DNA from: JAUXFK01 sp034189035
GTDB taxonomy: Bacteria; Desulfobacterota; UBA8473
Direction: 5' to 3'
Assembly (NCBI GenBank): GCA_034189035.1
Contig: JAXHVA010000021.1
Span: forward strand, 1-51,627
Length of the DNA: 51,627 bases
Below, piece by piece: positions 15,450-25,212 of this stretch. The position numbers and the translations under genes are program-made. The notes below the pieces were generated by a model. It was not told the DNA's origin, searched no databases, and saw only the letters and a program-made list of their open reading frames with translations. How positions within the stretch are numbered: the stretch's first letter is position 1; the number at the start of each line of letters is the position of its first letter.

Positions 15450-16742
15450 TTACAATATTTTATCAAGAACTCTTGCGAAATTCTTGGTCAAAATTCTTCC
15501 ATTAAAAGCTGATATGTAGTCCCAAATCGGCCTTACCTTTAACGTTCCGTCCCCCCAATTTTTGTATACTGCTAAAATTGCTTTCTCTATGTTTTCTTCA
15601 GAATCTGGTTCTGCCTGTTTGAATAGGCAGCCTGATTGCTCGAGTATATCCAGACATTCACTTCCTTTAGGAACCAATGCCAATATAGGCTGTCCTATCG
15701 AAATATATTCAAAAGTTTTGCCCAAAACAATTAGATTCCCACGTTCTTTTGCTTGGTATAGCATTAGACATGATGCTTTCATTATTCGCTCTCTTACCTT
15801 ATTATTCGGAATAAAGTTGAGAACAGAAACAATTTCCATTATTGGGCTATTAGTGAACTCTTTTTTCCAGGATTCATCACCATGGCCACCAATGATAGTA
15901 AGTCTAATTTTGCTTTTATCAATACTTTTTTTTAGTAGCATTGACTCTAATGCTTTAATAAATGTAATAGGGGATTGTGGACCGTAAAAAGCACCTGCAT
16001 AAACAAACTCTAAATAATCGTTTTGACTTTTCTCATAGTCATTTTTGCCTGTTGTCCAATCATAGCCATTATATACGTGTGATATTTTCCTTTCAGCTTG
16101 AGGATATTTCTTTTTCAAAAATGAAGCATAGGTTTTACAAGCTGTTACTATATGATCTGCGGTGTCAATCACTTTTAATTCTTGTCTACTTTCAAGCTCT
16201 TCCTGAAATTTGCATAATGCTTTTGGACGTATGGGGTCATCCATCCAAGGATCACGAAAGTCAGCAACCCATGGCAACCCAGTCTTTTTCTTTAATTTTA
16301 AACCTATTAAATGGGCAGTAAATGGAGCAGAGTTGCTATATACTAAATTTATCTTATTTTGTTTTATTGCTTTGATACCATTATTAACTGCATACGGATA
16401 CCATCCTATATAAGGATCCGGTGGAAAACGTCTGCAAAATATCGAGTACCATGATTTACAACGATATAATCTTAATTTATCTAAGAGGTCATAAATTCGT
16501 AGAATATCCTTCCATCTTGTTGTGATGATTTTGATAGGAAGATGTTCTATTTCATTCAGTAAGTCAAAATCCCATGCTGCCTCTCTTTTTGAAGGCTTGT
16601 CTACTGTAAGAACAGTTGGCTTCCAGCCAAATGCGGGTAAATTTCTTGCAAATCTAAGCGATCTTCTAGGGGGTATTCCTCCCAGAGGAGGGAAATAATA
16701 GGTGATCATTAGTATCTTTTTCTCATTTAATTGCATCAACAA
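15450..16742 (-). CDS. GT-B glycosyltransferase (family 4-like, divergent)
   Basis: A 430-residue protein starting KILMITYYFPPLGGIPPRRSL, with GLPWVADFRDPWMDDP, an ADHIVTACKTYASFLKKKYP helix and a donor domain with FVYAGAFYGPQSP, LTIIGGHGDESW and KTFEYISIGQPILALVPKG. The FRDPW motif and the KTFEYI helix in place of E-x7-E are typical of a GT4-like group frequent in capsule and O-antigen clusters. The start is uncertain: TTG at 16740-16742 is well spaced from an AGGAG site, but an ATG two codons later is also possible. It overlaps the upstream gene. Confidence 0.82.
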   Translation of the reverse strand: MLMQLNEKKILMITYYFPPLGGIPPRRSLRFARNLPAFGWKPTVLTVDKPSKREAAWDFDLLNEIEHLPIKIITTRWKDILRIYDLLDKLRLYRCKSWYSIFCRRFPPDPYIGWYPYAVNNGIKAIKQNKINLVYSNSAPFTAHLIGLKLKKKTGLPWVADFRDPWMDDPIRPKALCKFQEELESRQELKVIDTADHIVTACKTYASFLKKKYPQAERKISHVYNGYDWTTGKNDYEKSQNDYLEFVYAGAFYGPQSPITFIKALESMLLKKSIDKSKIRLTIIGGHGDESWKKEFTNSPIMEIVSVLNFIPNNKVRERIMKASCLMLYQAKERGNLIVLGKTFEYISIGQPILALVPKGSECLDILEQSGCLFKQAEPDSEENIEKAILAVYKNWGDGTLKVRPIWDYISAFNGRILTKNFARVLDKIL

Positions 16743-17484
16743 TTAAACTCCTGGGTCTTGCAATATAGTGCATATTAAAAATGGCATCTGTATCAATGGC
16801 TTTCATATAATCCGAACGGCATTCTTCAGGTGTTTTATTGATAAATTCCCCTTTGGGAGTACAATAGGCTAATCCAATTATAGATTCGAAACCAACAATT
16901 TTGAGGATACCTCCTAACACATTAAATGACCATCTTGTCTTATGCTTCTCAGGGTCGTTCCAGGCCATGTTAACATCAGGATAACCGACAGGTTCTGGCA
17001 GTTCATAATTCCTTAAGTCAGCATCTGGAACCACAGTCCTTACGATTCCTCTTTTAGCCATTACCCTATAGATTTCCTGAAAAAGACAAATTGCTTCGTC
17101 TAAGAACAGATGTTCAAAAAAATGTTCTGAATAAACAAAGGTAAAAATTTCATCCACAAAAGGAAGAAAGTCCATTTTTTTGTAATACCAGGGGATCATT
17201 TTTGACTTTTCCCATATCAATAAATCATCGTGATTGATGTCTCCTCCTTCTGGAAAAACTTCTTTCATTTCTGTATCATTTTTTAAAAATTTATATACCT
17301 TTTTGAATCGACTTAGAGTTTTATTTTCTCGATCATTTTTGTTCTTGTTCTTAGAATAGTGGGATGGATTAATTTTTTGTGTGCCTAAATGTACCCAACT
17401 TTCTTGAGATAGAAAGCTCCATGAAACCTTTGGGATTTCAATAAGGTTTTTCGCACCTATGTGAAGACGCCTTATTTCAATCAA
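16723..17484 (-). CDS. Methyltransferase-like protein with degenerate SAM motif
   Basis: A 253-residue protein of a family usually annotated as predicted SAM-dependent methyltransferase: LHIGAKN near the N-terminus corresponds to motif I (normally LxxGxG), followed by FTFVYSEHFFEHLFLDEAICL, FQEIYRVMAKRGIVRTVVPDADLRNY and WNDPEKHKTRWSF. A Lys/Asn-rich stretch of about 60 residues is inserted after motif I. Loss of the second motif I glycine may mean altered SAM binding or loss of activity. It overlaps the downstream glycosyltransferase by 20 bases and follows asnB by 15. Confidence 0.72.
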   Translation of the reverse strand: MIEIRRLHIGAKNLIEIPKVSWSFLSQESWVHLGTQKINPSHYSKNKNKNDRENKTLSRFKKVYKFLKNDTEMKEVFPEGGDINHDDLLIWEKSKMIPWYYKKMDFLPFVDEIFTFVYSEHFFEHLFLDEAICLFQEIYRVMAKRGIVRTVVPDADLRNYELPEPVGYPDVNMAWNDPEKHKTRWSFNVLGGILKIVGFESIIGLAYCTPKGEFINKTPEECRSDYMKAIDTDAIFNMHYIARPRSLIVDAIK

Positions 17485-17499
17485 GTAAGTATCCTTAAT

Positions 17500-19362
17500 T
17501 TAACTAATGTATTCATTATGCCAAGCCTGGAAAATAACAATAGACCATAATTTGTAAGTCGTTCCCCCGCGGAAACCATTTCTGAAGTTGGTAAGAATCT
17601 GTTCAACTTCCTTCCAGTTGAATATACCCTGTGATATTATTTTTTCCTTATTGACATATGTCTTTAAAATGTCGTTTAGACTGCCGTTTAGCCACTCACC
17701 ATAAGGTAAGGCAAACCCCATTTTCGGACGGTTAAAGGTTTGCGCAGGTAACCTGGGCTGTAATAAATTACGCAATAAACACTTATTATCTCGTAACTGA
17801 GTTGGTAATGTTGCACAGTACTCTACTAACCGATGGTCTAAAAAGGGAACCCTTGCTTCTAATGCATGCGACATTGTAAAACGGTCAACATAGGCCAGGT
17901 ACTCATCAACCAATTGTGTGTGCAGATCTATAGCCATTATCGAATCAGGGAGTTCCAAGTGTGCATTTTGATAAAACATTCTGTTATATATCTCTTCACT
18001 CGTCTGAGTATCAACAAGTTCTGCTTTTATATCAGGTGAGAGGAGATTCAATCTTTGAGACAGATGAAAAACTGTTTCATGGCGATTTGAGTAGACTTGG
18101 CCTGGAAAAGCGCAGCGTTTTAGTGTTATGCCAGGCCTATTCCTTGTTTTTTTGGCAATGTGCCTGAATACTCCGGAATAACAAATTCTGTTTCCTAGTA
18201 TATTTTTAATAATGGAAGCATTTTTACCCATAGCAGTGTTAAATCGCTCGGGTCTTCCATAATTGCCAAACAATTCGTCTCCGCCAAGGCCTGTTAGCGC
18301 GACAGTCACGTGTCTTTTTGCTAAACCTGTTAAAAAGAACTGGGGTGTGGGGCCACAATAGAGGTCATCAAAGATTTTTATTAGGTCAATGAATCGGCAA
18401 GCAATATCATTTGCATCAATTATATATTCATAATGATCGGTTTCAAGAAACGTAGCTGTTTCTTTAGCAAATCTTAATTCATTAATAACCTCATCATTTC
18501 CTCCTTTAAACCCCATACTGAATGTTTTCAGTCTGCCGCCGTTTCTTGTTGCGCTTTCTGCAATAGCTGCTGAATCAATACCTCCACTGAGAAAAATTCC
18601 TAGTGGTACATCTGCTCGAAGGCGTAATCGTACAGCATCATCAAACAGATAACCTAATTCATCTATATACTCTCGATCAGACATTATTTTCTTAGGATGA
18701 AACCGAATATCCCAATATTTTTGATACCTGATTTTACCGTTTTTGAAAAAAGCAATATGCCCCTGGGGAAATCTCTTTATGCCCTTGAAAGCAGAGTTTT
18801 CTCCTATAATATATAAAGCACTCAGATAATTATATAAGGCTGTAGTATCTAATTCTCTTTTATATTGAGGAATACATAATAAAGCTTTAATCTCTGAAGC
18901 AAAGTATAAAATTCCCGAGTCATAGTAATAAAACAAGGGTTTTATACCAAGGCGGTCCCTGGCAAGTATTAATTGATTAGCCTTTAAATCCCACAAAGCA
19001 AATGCAAACATTCCGTTAAAATAGGTCACACAGTCAGCCCCATATTCCTCATAGGAATGGACAATTACTTCTGTATCGGATTCAGTCTTGAAGATGTGTC
19101 CTCGTTTTTTCAAGTCTTTTCGCAGCTCTTTATAATTGTATATCTCCCCATTATGAATTACCTTAATTGTCTTATCTTCGTTTTCTATTGGTTGATCGCC
19201 AGTAATCAAATCAATAACAGCAAGCCGTGTCATTCCCATAGACAACTTTCCAGGAATTGAGTACGTCCCTTCTCCATCAGGTCCACGATGCCTTAAAGAA
19301 TCAAGCATTTGTCTCAATAAGACCTCATCACTTTTTCCCACAATACCTGCTATTCCGCACAT
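17500..19362 (-). CDS. asnB: Asparagine synthase (glutamine-hydrolysing), AsnB-type
   Basis: A 620-residue two-domain amidotransferase. Cys2 of MCGIAGIVG is the class II glutaminase nucleophile, with HRGPDG at 25-30 and NGEIYNY at 71-77. The synthetase domain has the PP-loop SGGIDS at 259-264 and GLGGDELFGNYGR further on. AsnB makes asparagine from aspartate, ATP and glutamine. Homologues in polysaccharide clusters are often thought to amidate sugar carboxylates such as uronic acids, and the position between glycan genes favours that, though free asparagine synthesis cannot be excluded. It overlaps the upstream GT9 gene by 13 bases. Confidence 0.9.
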   Translation of the reverse strand: MCGIAGIVGKSDEVLLRQMLDSLRHRGPDGEGTYSIPGKLSMGMTRLAVIDLITGDQPIENEDKTIKVIHNGEIYNYKELRKDLKKRGHIFKTESDTEVIVHSYEEYGADCVTYFNGMFAFALWDLKANQLILARDRLGIKPLFYYYDSGILYFASEIKALLCIPQYKRELDTTALYNYLSALYIIGENSAFKGIKRFPQGHIAFFKNGKIRYQKYWDIRFHPKKIMSDREYIDELGYLFDDAVRLRLRADVPLGIFLSGGIDSAAIAESATRNGGRLKTFSMGFKGGNDEVINELRFAKETATFLETDHYEYIIDANDIACRFIDLIKIFDDLYCGPTPQFFLTGLAKRHVTVALTGLGGDELFGNYGRPERFNTAMGKNASIIKNILGNRICYSGVFRHIAKKTRNRPGITLKRCAFPGQVYSNRHETVFHLSQRLNLLSPDIKAELVDTQTSEEIYNRMFYQNAHLELPDSIMAIDLHTQLVDEYLAYVDRFTMSHALEARVPFLDHRLVEYCATLPTQLRDNKCLLRNLLQPRLPAQTFNRPKMGFALPYGEWLNGSLNDILKTYVNKEKIISQGIFNWKEVEQILTNFRNGFRGGTTYKLWSIVIFQAWHNEYIS

Positions 19363-20474
19363 TTCAGTAGCAATTCCTCAATTTTTTCCAGCACTTCATC
19401 GATAGTTATAGATTCCATACAGGGGGTTGGAATTTTAGCACATTCCACATAACGATTAGTCCCATAGCAAGATGGACATGCTGAATTATATTGGGACTGA
19501 ATTAAAATACTGTTTGGGTACAGTCCATCACGCATTGCAGAATTAGTAGGCCCAAATAGGCCGACTCCAAGTATTCCAATTGAGAAACCTAGATTCATAA
19601 TACCACTGTCGTTACTAATCAGGCATTCACAACAACTCAAAATAGCAGCAATATCATAAATCGAATAATTCTCAATAAAAAATACGTTGGAATCATCTGG
19701 CCAATTTAAATATAATTCACTATCATCCGGCCCGAGTATAACCAAGGTATTGATCTCATATTTAGAATTAAGTTTTTGTCTTAATCTAATAAATGATTCA
19801 ATCGGCCATCTCTTGGCTTTTAAGTTTAAACTGCTCCCAGGATGGATAGCAACAACTCTTTTATTCTGGTCTACACCAAGGGAATCGATCAACCTCTTTC
19901 CATCGTTCGATAAAATATCTTTATTAAAACAAGGTCTTGGGGCATATTCTAAGCCAGTAATATTATAGAAGTCCTTTGAATAATAAAACGGATCTATGCC
20001 TTTAGAAGAATTAGCCGGTAAAATATGTGTATTATGTGTAGGCTTTTCTTCTTTATTTGGGCCTTTTTTACCGTAGCCAAATCGAAACTTAGCACCAATA
20101 ATATATCCTAACAATGATGCCCTGTATCTGGGTGCCATATAATCATAGAAATAAGCAGTTTTTAACCATGGTCTTCGGAAACGAAAAAGACCATATAACC
20201 ACAGTTTTCTGAATCTGTAAAAATCGTTTTCAACATTTATCGTCTTGGTATTTCCTTCCATCAAATTCACAATTTGATTCCACTTAGATCCTGTTAATAT
20301 TAAATGAATTTTACACTTACGTGACGCAGACCTTATGGCTGATACCAAAGGAGAAAGAGCGATTACATCTCCTAGGCCTATCCATTCTCCAACGAGGTTT
20401 ATAACAACTCGGTCGACTGTATTCCAATCAACAGGAGTTTTATTTTGATCGATTATTCTTTTTGTATCAGACAT
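19350..20474 (-). CDS. Family 9 glycosyltransferase (heptosyltransferase-like)
   Basis: A 374-residue GT9 protein: GLGDVIALSPLVSAI near the N-terminus, VVAIHPGSSLNLKAKRWP at the start of the donor domain, CLISNDSGIMNL and VGLFGPTNSAMRDG towards the end, then a Cys-rich tail (CPSCYGTNRYVECAKIPTPCM) that could bind a metal. GT9 enzymes transfer heptose or related sugars to LPS core or O-chains. Its first 22 bases overlap the end of the Wzt gene, so it is co-translated with the exporter. Confidence 0.88.
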   Translation of the reverse strand: MSDTKRIIDQNKTPVDWNTVDRVVINLVGEWIGLGDVIALSPLVSAIRSASRKCKIHLILTGSKWNQIVNLMEGNTKTINVENDFYRFRKLWLYGLFRFRRPWLKTAYFYDYMAPRYRASLLGYIIGAKFRFGYGKKGPNKEEKPTHNTHILPANSSKGIDPFYYSKDFYNITGLEYAPRPCFNKDILSNDGKRLIDSLGVDQNKRVVAIHPGSSLNLKAKRWPIESFIRLRQKLNSKYEINTLVILGPDDSELYLNWPDDSNVFFIENYSIYDIAAILSCCECLISNDSGIMNLGFSIGILGVGLFGPTNSAMRDGLYPNSILIQSQYNSACPSCYGTNRYVECAKIPTPCMESITIDEVLEKIEELLLKCAE

Positions 20475-21667
20475 ATCGGATTAAGGTCAGTAATCCCCCC
20501 GTGAGAATAATTTTCCACTACCTGAAAATTAATTGCTGTAATATTCATATCAAGATATTCAGAAAATCTATGATTTCGCACTTCAGCACCAACTGTATAG
20601 CTGCCGGCAAGTAAGTTCATATTGAAGTTGTAAAAAACTTTTATCTTAACACCATCAGCAACTTTTTTCGGTATTACTCCAAGATCAGCAGATCCAGTTG
20701 AAACTATTTGAAGTCTGTCGCTACGATGAATAAAGAAACCGAATTCCGGTGCTTCAACATCTTCAAGGAAAGAAACCGTATACTCAAAAATAGCGCTATC
20801 CCCTGACTTAAAAATATTGGCCTCTTCATTATTCTGATTGAGTAGTCGAGCGGAAGTTATTTTAGCTCGATTCTTGCCGTTATTTAAGTATGGCTTTATC
20901 CTTTCTTTTTCCATCACATCATAATAGCTATTAATTACTCCTTCAACTGTTCCAGAAACAGCTAGGCTACCCTTATCTAATAGAATACCTTTTTCACACA
21001 TAGATCTGATAGCATCCATATTATGTGAAACAAAGACAATCGTTGTCCCTCTTTTCTTATACTTTTTCATCTCTGCATAACACTTCTGTTGAAAAGCCCA
21101 ATCGCCCACAGCCAGAACTTCATCAACCAAGAGAATGTCAGGCCTTGTATGGATGGCAACGGAAAAACCAAGGCGAGCATACATGCCGGATGAATAGCGT
21201 TTTACAGGTGTATCAAGAAATTCTGCAAATTCTGCAAATTCTACGATACTGTCAAGTCGTTTTTTAATCTCATCCCTGGCCATACCCATAATGGTTCCAT
21301 ATAAAAACATGTTTTCTCTGCCGGTTAATTCCGGATGGAAGCCTGCGCCCAATTCTATTAAACAAGCAATTCTGCCATTTGTATGTATTCTGCCTTTTGT
21401 GGGCCAAGAAACTTTACTCAGAAGTTTCAATGCTGTACTCTTGCCTGCCCCGTTTGGGCCAACAATAGCAAATGCCTCTCCTGGTTTTACTTCAAAGCAA
21501 ACATCTCTTAACGCCCAGAATAGTTTATTGTCTTTTCTGTTTTTTCTATCAGTAAATTTGCTGATTAGATTTCGGCTTCCATTGTAAAATGCTTCAACAA
21601 GAGAAGTGGATAGCCCTGTCCCTTTGAGGAAGGATTTTGAAACGTTGTCGAATATTATCGAAGCCAT
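20453..21667 (-). CDS. wzt: O-antigen ABC transporter ATP-binding protein (Wzt)
   Basis: A 404-residue ATPase. Walker A GPNGAGKST is at 70-78, the Wzt-type signature YSSGM at 158-162 and Walker B DILLVDE at 177-183. Residues about 260-395 form an immunoglobulin-like Wzt C-terminal domain (KSGDSAIFEYTVSF, GFFIHRSDRLQIVSTGS). Such domains recognise the modified non-reducing end of finished O-chains, so export is linked to chain termination. It works with the permease at 22585-23364; a methyltransferase gene lies between the two, which suits a methylated cap as export signal. Confidence 0.93.
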   Translation of the reverse strand: MASIIFDNVSKSFLKGTGLSTSLVEAFYNGSRNLISKFTDRKNRKDNKLFWALRDVCFEVKPGEAFAIVGPNGAGKSTALKLLSKVSWPTKGRIHTNGRIACLIELGAGFHPELTGRENMFLYGTIMGMARDEIKKRLDSIVEFAEFAEFLDTPVKRYSSGMYARLGFSVAIHTRPDILLVDEVLAVGDWAFQQKCYAEMKKYKKRGTTIVFVSHNMDAIRSMCEKGILLDKGSLAVSGTVEGVINSYYDVMEKERIKPYLNNGKNRAKITSARLLNQNNEEANIFKSGDSAIFEYTVSFLEDVEAPEFGFFIHRSDRLQIVSTGSADLGVIPKKVADGVKIKVFYNFNMNLLAGSYTVGAEVRNHRFSEYLDMNITAINFQVVENYSHGGITDLNPICLIQKE

Positions 21668-21704
21668 ATCTTTTGTCTAGAAAATCAATAACAATTGAAA
21701 TTTA

Positions 21705-22574
21705 TTAACTATTTTGCAATTCTACTAACCATTGATCTCCGAGCTTTCTTTCTAAAAATGTCTTACATGCTTTTTTTGTAAAAGAGAAATAGTTTAATAA
21801 ATTCATTAAACGATTAAACCCTCTAATATGAAAAAATTTTCTTAAACGCCATCGTTCCTCAGGGCTAAAGAAATCAAAATGGTCTGTTCTAATGTTTTTT
21901 ACCATTAACCCACTTTTATATGATGCAAGCTGCCAACTTTTGAATCCTAATAATTGTAAATGATAAGCGTTAAATCCAACCCAAGCCCCACCGGTTAATT
22001 TAGAAAAAATACTTTGAGGATTAGGTGAATCCATAAATATAGTGCCGTTATAATTGAGTAATTTTCGTAAGCATATTAAAAAGTTTATTGGGTCTTCAAC
22101 ATGTTCAATTACATCAAACCCAACGATTAAGTCAAAACATCTTTCAGAAAAATTTAAATCCTCGATGGTACCTGTAAAGACATCTAAATTAAACTTATTT
22201 CTTGCGATATTCGAAGCGAACTCTGATATTTCAACCCCAGCTACTATCCACCCATCATTCTGGGCTCTTCTTAAGAGATGCCCTTTTGCACATCCAATTT
22301 CTAGTAATGATTTATGTTTTTCCTTATATGGATGGATAAATTTTTTATAATCTTTCTCTGCTTGTAACGAAAGGCTAACGTCATTTTTAAAAACATAATA
22401 ATCATCGTTGTAGAACCTGTTCAAGTTTTTACGCAGGATATTATCATCAACATAGATGCAATTACAGGAAGCGCATTTGGTATAAATTCTTTTTTCTGTA
22501 CTACTAGAGTGTTTAAATGTCAGATCATATAATTGAGTTAAATTAGACTCATTACATATTATACAATTGCTCAT
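21705..22574 (-). CDS. Class I SAM-dependent methyltransferase with zinc ribbon
   Basis: A 289-residue Methyltransf_23-like enzyme. The N-terminus carries a CIIC/CASC zinc ribbon (Cys at about 4, 7, 34, 37) and the core has LLEIGCAKGHLLRRAQ (motif I), FDLIVGFDVIEHVEDP and GTIFMDSPNPQS. Zinc-ribbon methyltransferases of this type modify nucleotide sugars or sugar chains. The position between wzm and wzt suggests that it may make the terminal methyl group read by the Wzt C-terminal domain. Only the enzyme class is secure. Confidence 0.85.
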   Translation of the reverse strand: MSNCIICNESNLTQLYDLTFKHSSSTEKRIYTKCASCNCIYVDDNILRKNLNRFYNDDYYVFKNDVSLSLQAEKDYKKFIHPYKEKHKSLLEIGCAKGHLLRRAQNDGWIVAGVEISEFASNIARNKFNLDVFTGTIEDLNFSERCFDLIVGFDVIEHVEDPINFLICLRKLLNYNGTIFMDSPNPQSIFSKLTGGAWVGFNAYHLQLLGFKSWQLASYKSGLMVKNIRTDHFDFFSPEERWRLRKFFHIRGFNRLMNLLNYFSFTKKACKTFLERKLGDQWLVELQNS

Positions 22575-22584
22575 AATGTTTTAA

Positions 22585-23364
22585 TCAAATAATATCTGCA
22601 AAACTTTTCTCGGCTTTCTTGAAATATATATATGCAAATGGCAACCCAACAAATGCGAAAATAAGAGCCGGAAATAAGGTAATTATATCTAGCGCTTCCC
22701 CCCTTAAGATCAAAGCCCTATATCCATCTATAATCCCCACCATGGGGTTCATTACATAAAAGGGTTCCCATTCCTCTGGGACAACACTAAGCGGATAGAC
22801 AACTGGTGAAGCATACATCCATACCTGGATAACAAAAGGAAGTCCATGGCGGACATCACGATAACGAACATTCCAGACAGATAAGACCAGCACTATCGTT
22901 ACAATCACGATCAATTGAAGAATAACCAGAGGAATAATCATTAAAAAGTTAAATGAAAACGTAATGTTGTACCACAATATCAAACCAACAAAGATCGTGG
23001 ATGCCACAAAAAAATCAATTGTTGCTACTAAAATTGATGCTAATGGTATTACTTCCCTCGGGAAGTAAACCTTGGTTATAAGCGATACATTGGAGGTTAA
23101 GCTATTAACCCCATAATTGATCCCTGATGCCAGTAATGTCCAGGGTAACAAAGCAGTATAAGAAAAAATCGGATAAGGGATGCCGTCACTGGGTATCTTT
23201 GCAAACTTACCAAAAACAATAGTAAATATTACCATCAGCACCAGGGGTTGTATGACTGCCCAGCCAATTCCTATAAAAGATTGCTTATATCGAGCTAAAA
23301 ATTCACGTTTGCTAAACTGGATAAATAATTCTAATTCATTGTTTTTAAATAATTCTTGAATCAT
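22585..23364 (-). CDS. wzm: O-antigen ABC transporter permease (Wzm)
   Basis: A 259-residue ABC-2 type permease with about six membrane segments. It has the KQSFIGIGWAVIQPLVLMVIF start, the VRYRDVRHGLPFVIQVWMYASPVVYP motif around residue 180 and PMVGIIDGYRALILRG near the C-terminus, all usual for Wzm/KpsM/TagG-type exporters. It moves undecaprenyl-linked polysaccharide across the inner membrane with Wzt. It starts 11 bases from the neighbouring methyltransferase gene and is in the same operon. Confidence 0.93.
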   Translation of the reverse strand: MIQELFKNNELELFIQFSKREFLARYKQSFIGIGWAVIQPLVLMVIFTIVFGKFAKIPSDGIPYPIFSYTALLPWTLLASGINYGVNSLTSNVSLITKVYFPREVIPLASILVATIDFFVASTIFVGLILWYNITFSFNFLMIIPLVILQLIVIVTIVLVLSVWNVRYRDVRHGLPFVIQVWMYASPVVYPLSVVPEEWEPFYVMNPMVGIIDGYRALILRGEALDIITLFPALIFAFVGLPFAYIYFKKAEKSFADII

Positions 23365-23450
23365 TTTACTATATTCTTCTATTCAATGTTTACTTTGTAT
23401 AGTACAGTTTTACTTCTCTATTTTGTAAGACTTTTTCAACTTCTTCAAAT

Positions 23451-25154
23451 TTATCGACTAATATCCCCTTCTTTCTTTTCTATTCTAACTGTTATTGCCT
23501 TTTTTGCTTGCCTCTCTGCCTTTTTCATAGTCCCAACCACCACACCCAGTAAGCAAAACACAGCAGCACCATACCCCCATTTCCAGTTGGTATGAAGCAT
23601 AATATGTACACAAGAATATGTAGCTAAGGAAATAACCCACGGCCTTAAGTCGTGATCATGCGTTCGATAGATACCCTTAAAAAAAGATATTGCAAATTTA
23701 ACTATAGGGATAAATACAATCGCTGTAAAAAAGGCAGAAGCTATAAAACCCGATTCTATAGCTACTTCTAAAAACATATTATGAGAACTAACTTCGGGCG
23801 TTTTCAAACCGATATGTAAAAGTTGAAATCCACCTGGGCCTATGCCAAGAAATGGGCTGTCCCTAAGTATATCCCACCCCTTTTCCAAAAGGTATAAACG
23901 ATCAAGGTTAGCTGAATAGGCAAGGGGATTGCTCTGTAGTAAGGAAGGTCGCATAAGGTTAATGAGTTCCACTATCTTATCAAAAGAAAAGAAAGCTATA
24001 ATCCCTAATGCAGCATATAAAAATAGATGCCAACGCCATTTATGGTAATACAATAAAAAACTCAGAGTTAACATAAAGATAAAGTCTAAAATAACCACAC
24101 GTTGCATTTCCCATGCTGCCATTATCACTGCCATGATTATGCCCACTAAACAAAAAGCTCGAATATAAGCTGGTTCTTTTCTTTTCAATAGAAGACTAAA
24201 GGCCAATGGAAGGATTAGGACAGTCCATGCCCCCATTTGTCCTGCAATCACAGTCCATATTTTTGCGCGGACTCCATGACCTAGTTGTACCTCATTTGTC
24301 AAGGCAGCATTCTGGATAGATAATAAACAGGATAAAAAAAGTAATGCTACAAGGGCAAGCTTGATTTCCCTTATCCCATTGGTTCTTTTAATAGACAAGA
24401 AGGTTGCGTAATAGATGGTAACAGGGAAAACCCATTTTATAAAGAGCGAACGTAATCCATATGAAAAATTATTAGCTGTAATTACAGAAATTGATGTCCA
24501 AATTAGAAAGAGAATGATCGGCATATCCAAAATTGTATTTCCTATTTGTTTCCTCCGACTCATAAGAAAAATAAGAAAACCGATCGTAAACATGAGCAAA
24601 GCAATATTAATATTCTCTAAACTAAATAATGTGTTTTGGAGCCATTCAGGTAACTTTGAAACGAATCCAAGGTAGTACCATCCTGAAGATAAACGCGCTT
24701 CTGCAAACATTAGAAATGAATAAAGGCAAAAAAAAACGGCAGGCCCTAATTCTGGTTTTACCATGCCGAGAACAAACATCAGAATCATTGACCCAAAAAG
24801 GATAACAAAACCAGTAATGGTGAAGGTTGGGAAGTGTGTGATAATCCAAAATAACGCAAGCCCTAAAATAACACATAGAGGCAGAAATATTAGATTTTCC
24901 TTTGATAGAATGGTATGAATTGAAGGGGGGGTAGGGCGTTTAAAATGGATTGTTTGTTGCGATGGGTTCCATAAAGCAATTACCAATATGAGAACGACAC
25001 TTGGCGTTAAAGAAAAGACTGTTCTCATCCAAGAACTCAGCGAAAGTGTTAACATGTTTGGTAGAATTGTAGCAGTTTTGTAGGCAAGAAGAGTAACTGA
25101 TAATAATTGGAGAATCGCTTTTATTTTTTTTTGTGATAACAGATTGCTAATCAT
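23451..25154 (-). CDS. O-antigen ligase-like membrane protein (Wzy_C family)
   Basis: A 567-residue integral membrane protein with a dozen or more hydrophobic segments. Its Wzy_C region includes FLGIGPGGFQLLHIG and SSHNMFLEVAIESGF, with the conserved His of a ligase/polymerase periplasmic loop. This superfamily holds WaaL ligases, which move O-chains from lipid carrier to lipid A-core, and Wzy polymerases. In an ABC-type cluster with wzm/wzt a ligase is more likely, but the Wza/Wzz genes nearby leave a polymerase possible. An 86-base spacer separates it from wzm. Confidence 0.82.
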   Translation of the reverse strand: MISNLLSQKKIKAILQLLSVTLLAYKTATILPNMLTLSLSSWMRTVFSLTPSVVLILVIALWNPSQQTIHFKRPTPPSIHTILSKENLIFLPLCVILGLALFWIITHFPTFTITGFVILFGSMILMFVLGMVKPELGPAVFFCLYSFLMFAEARLSSGWYYLGFVSKLPEWLQNTLFSLENINIALLMFTIGFLIFLMSRRKQIGNTILDMPIILFLIWTSISVITANNFSYGLRSLFIKWVFPVTIYYATFLSIKRTNGIREIKLALVALLFLSCLLSIQNAALTNEVQLGHGVRAKIWTVIAGQMGAWTVLILPLAFSLLLKRKEPAYIRAFCLVGIIMAVIMAAWEMQRVVILDFIFMLTLSFLLYYHKWRWHLFLYAALGIIAFFSFDKIVELINLMRPSLLQSNPLAYSANLDRLYLLEKGWDILRDSPFLGIGPGGFQLLHIGLKTPEVSSHNMFLEVAIESGFIASAFFTAIVFIPIVKFAISFFKGIYRTHDHDLRPWVISLATYSCVHIMLHTNWKWGYGAAVFCLLGVVVGTMKKAERQAKKAITVRIEKKEGDISR

Positions 25155-25212
25155 TTGGTTTACACGCTTTTTTGCGAAGATGTTTACATTTCTGGAACCA
25201 TAATGCTTCAGA

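Noticed and set aside
24926..24932. Run of seven G in the ligase-like gene as phase-variation switch
   Set aside because: The frame is intact through it and runs of seven are common in this window; nothing shows length change.
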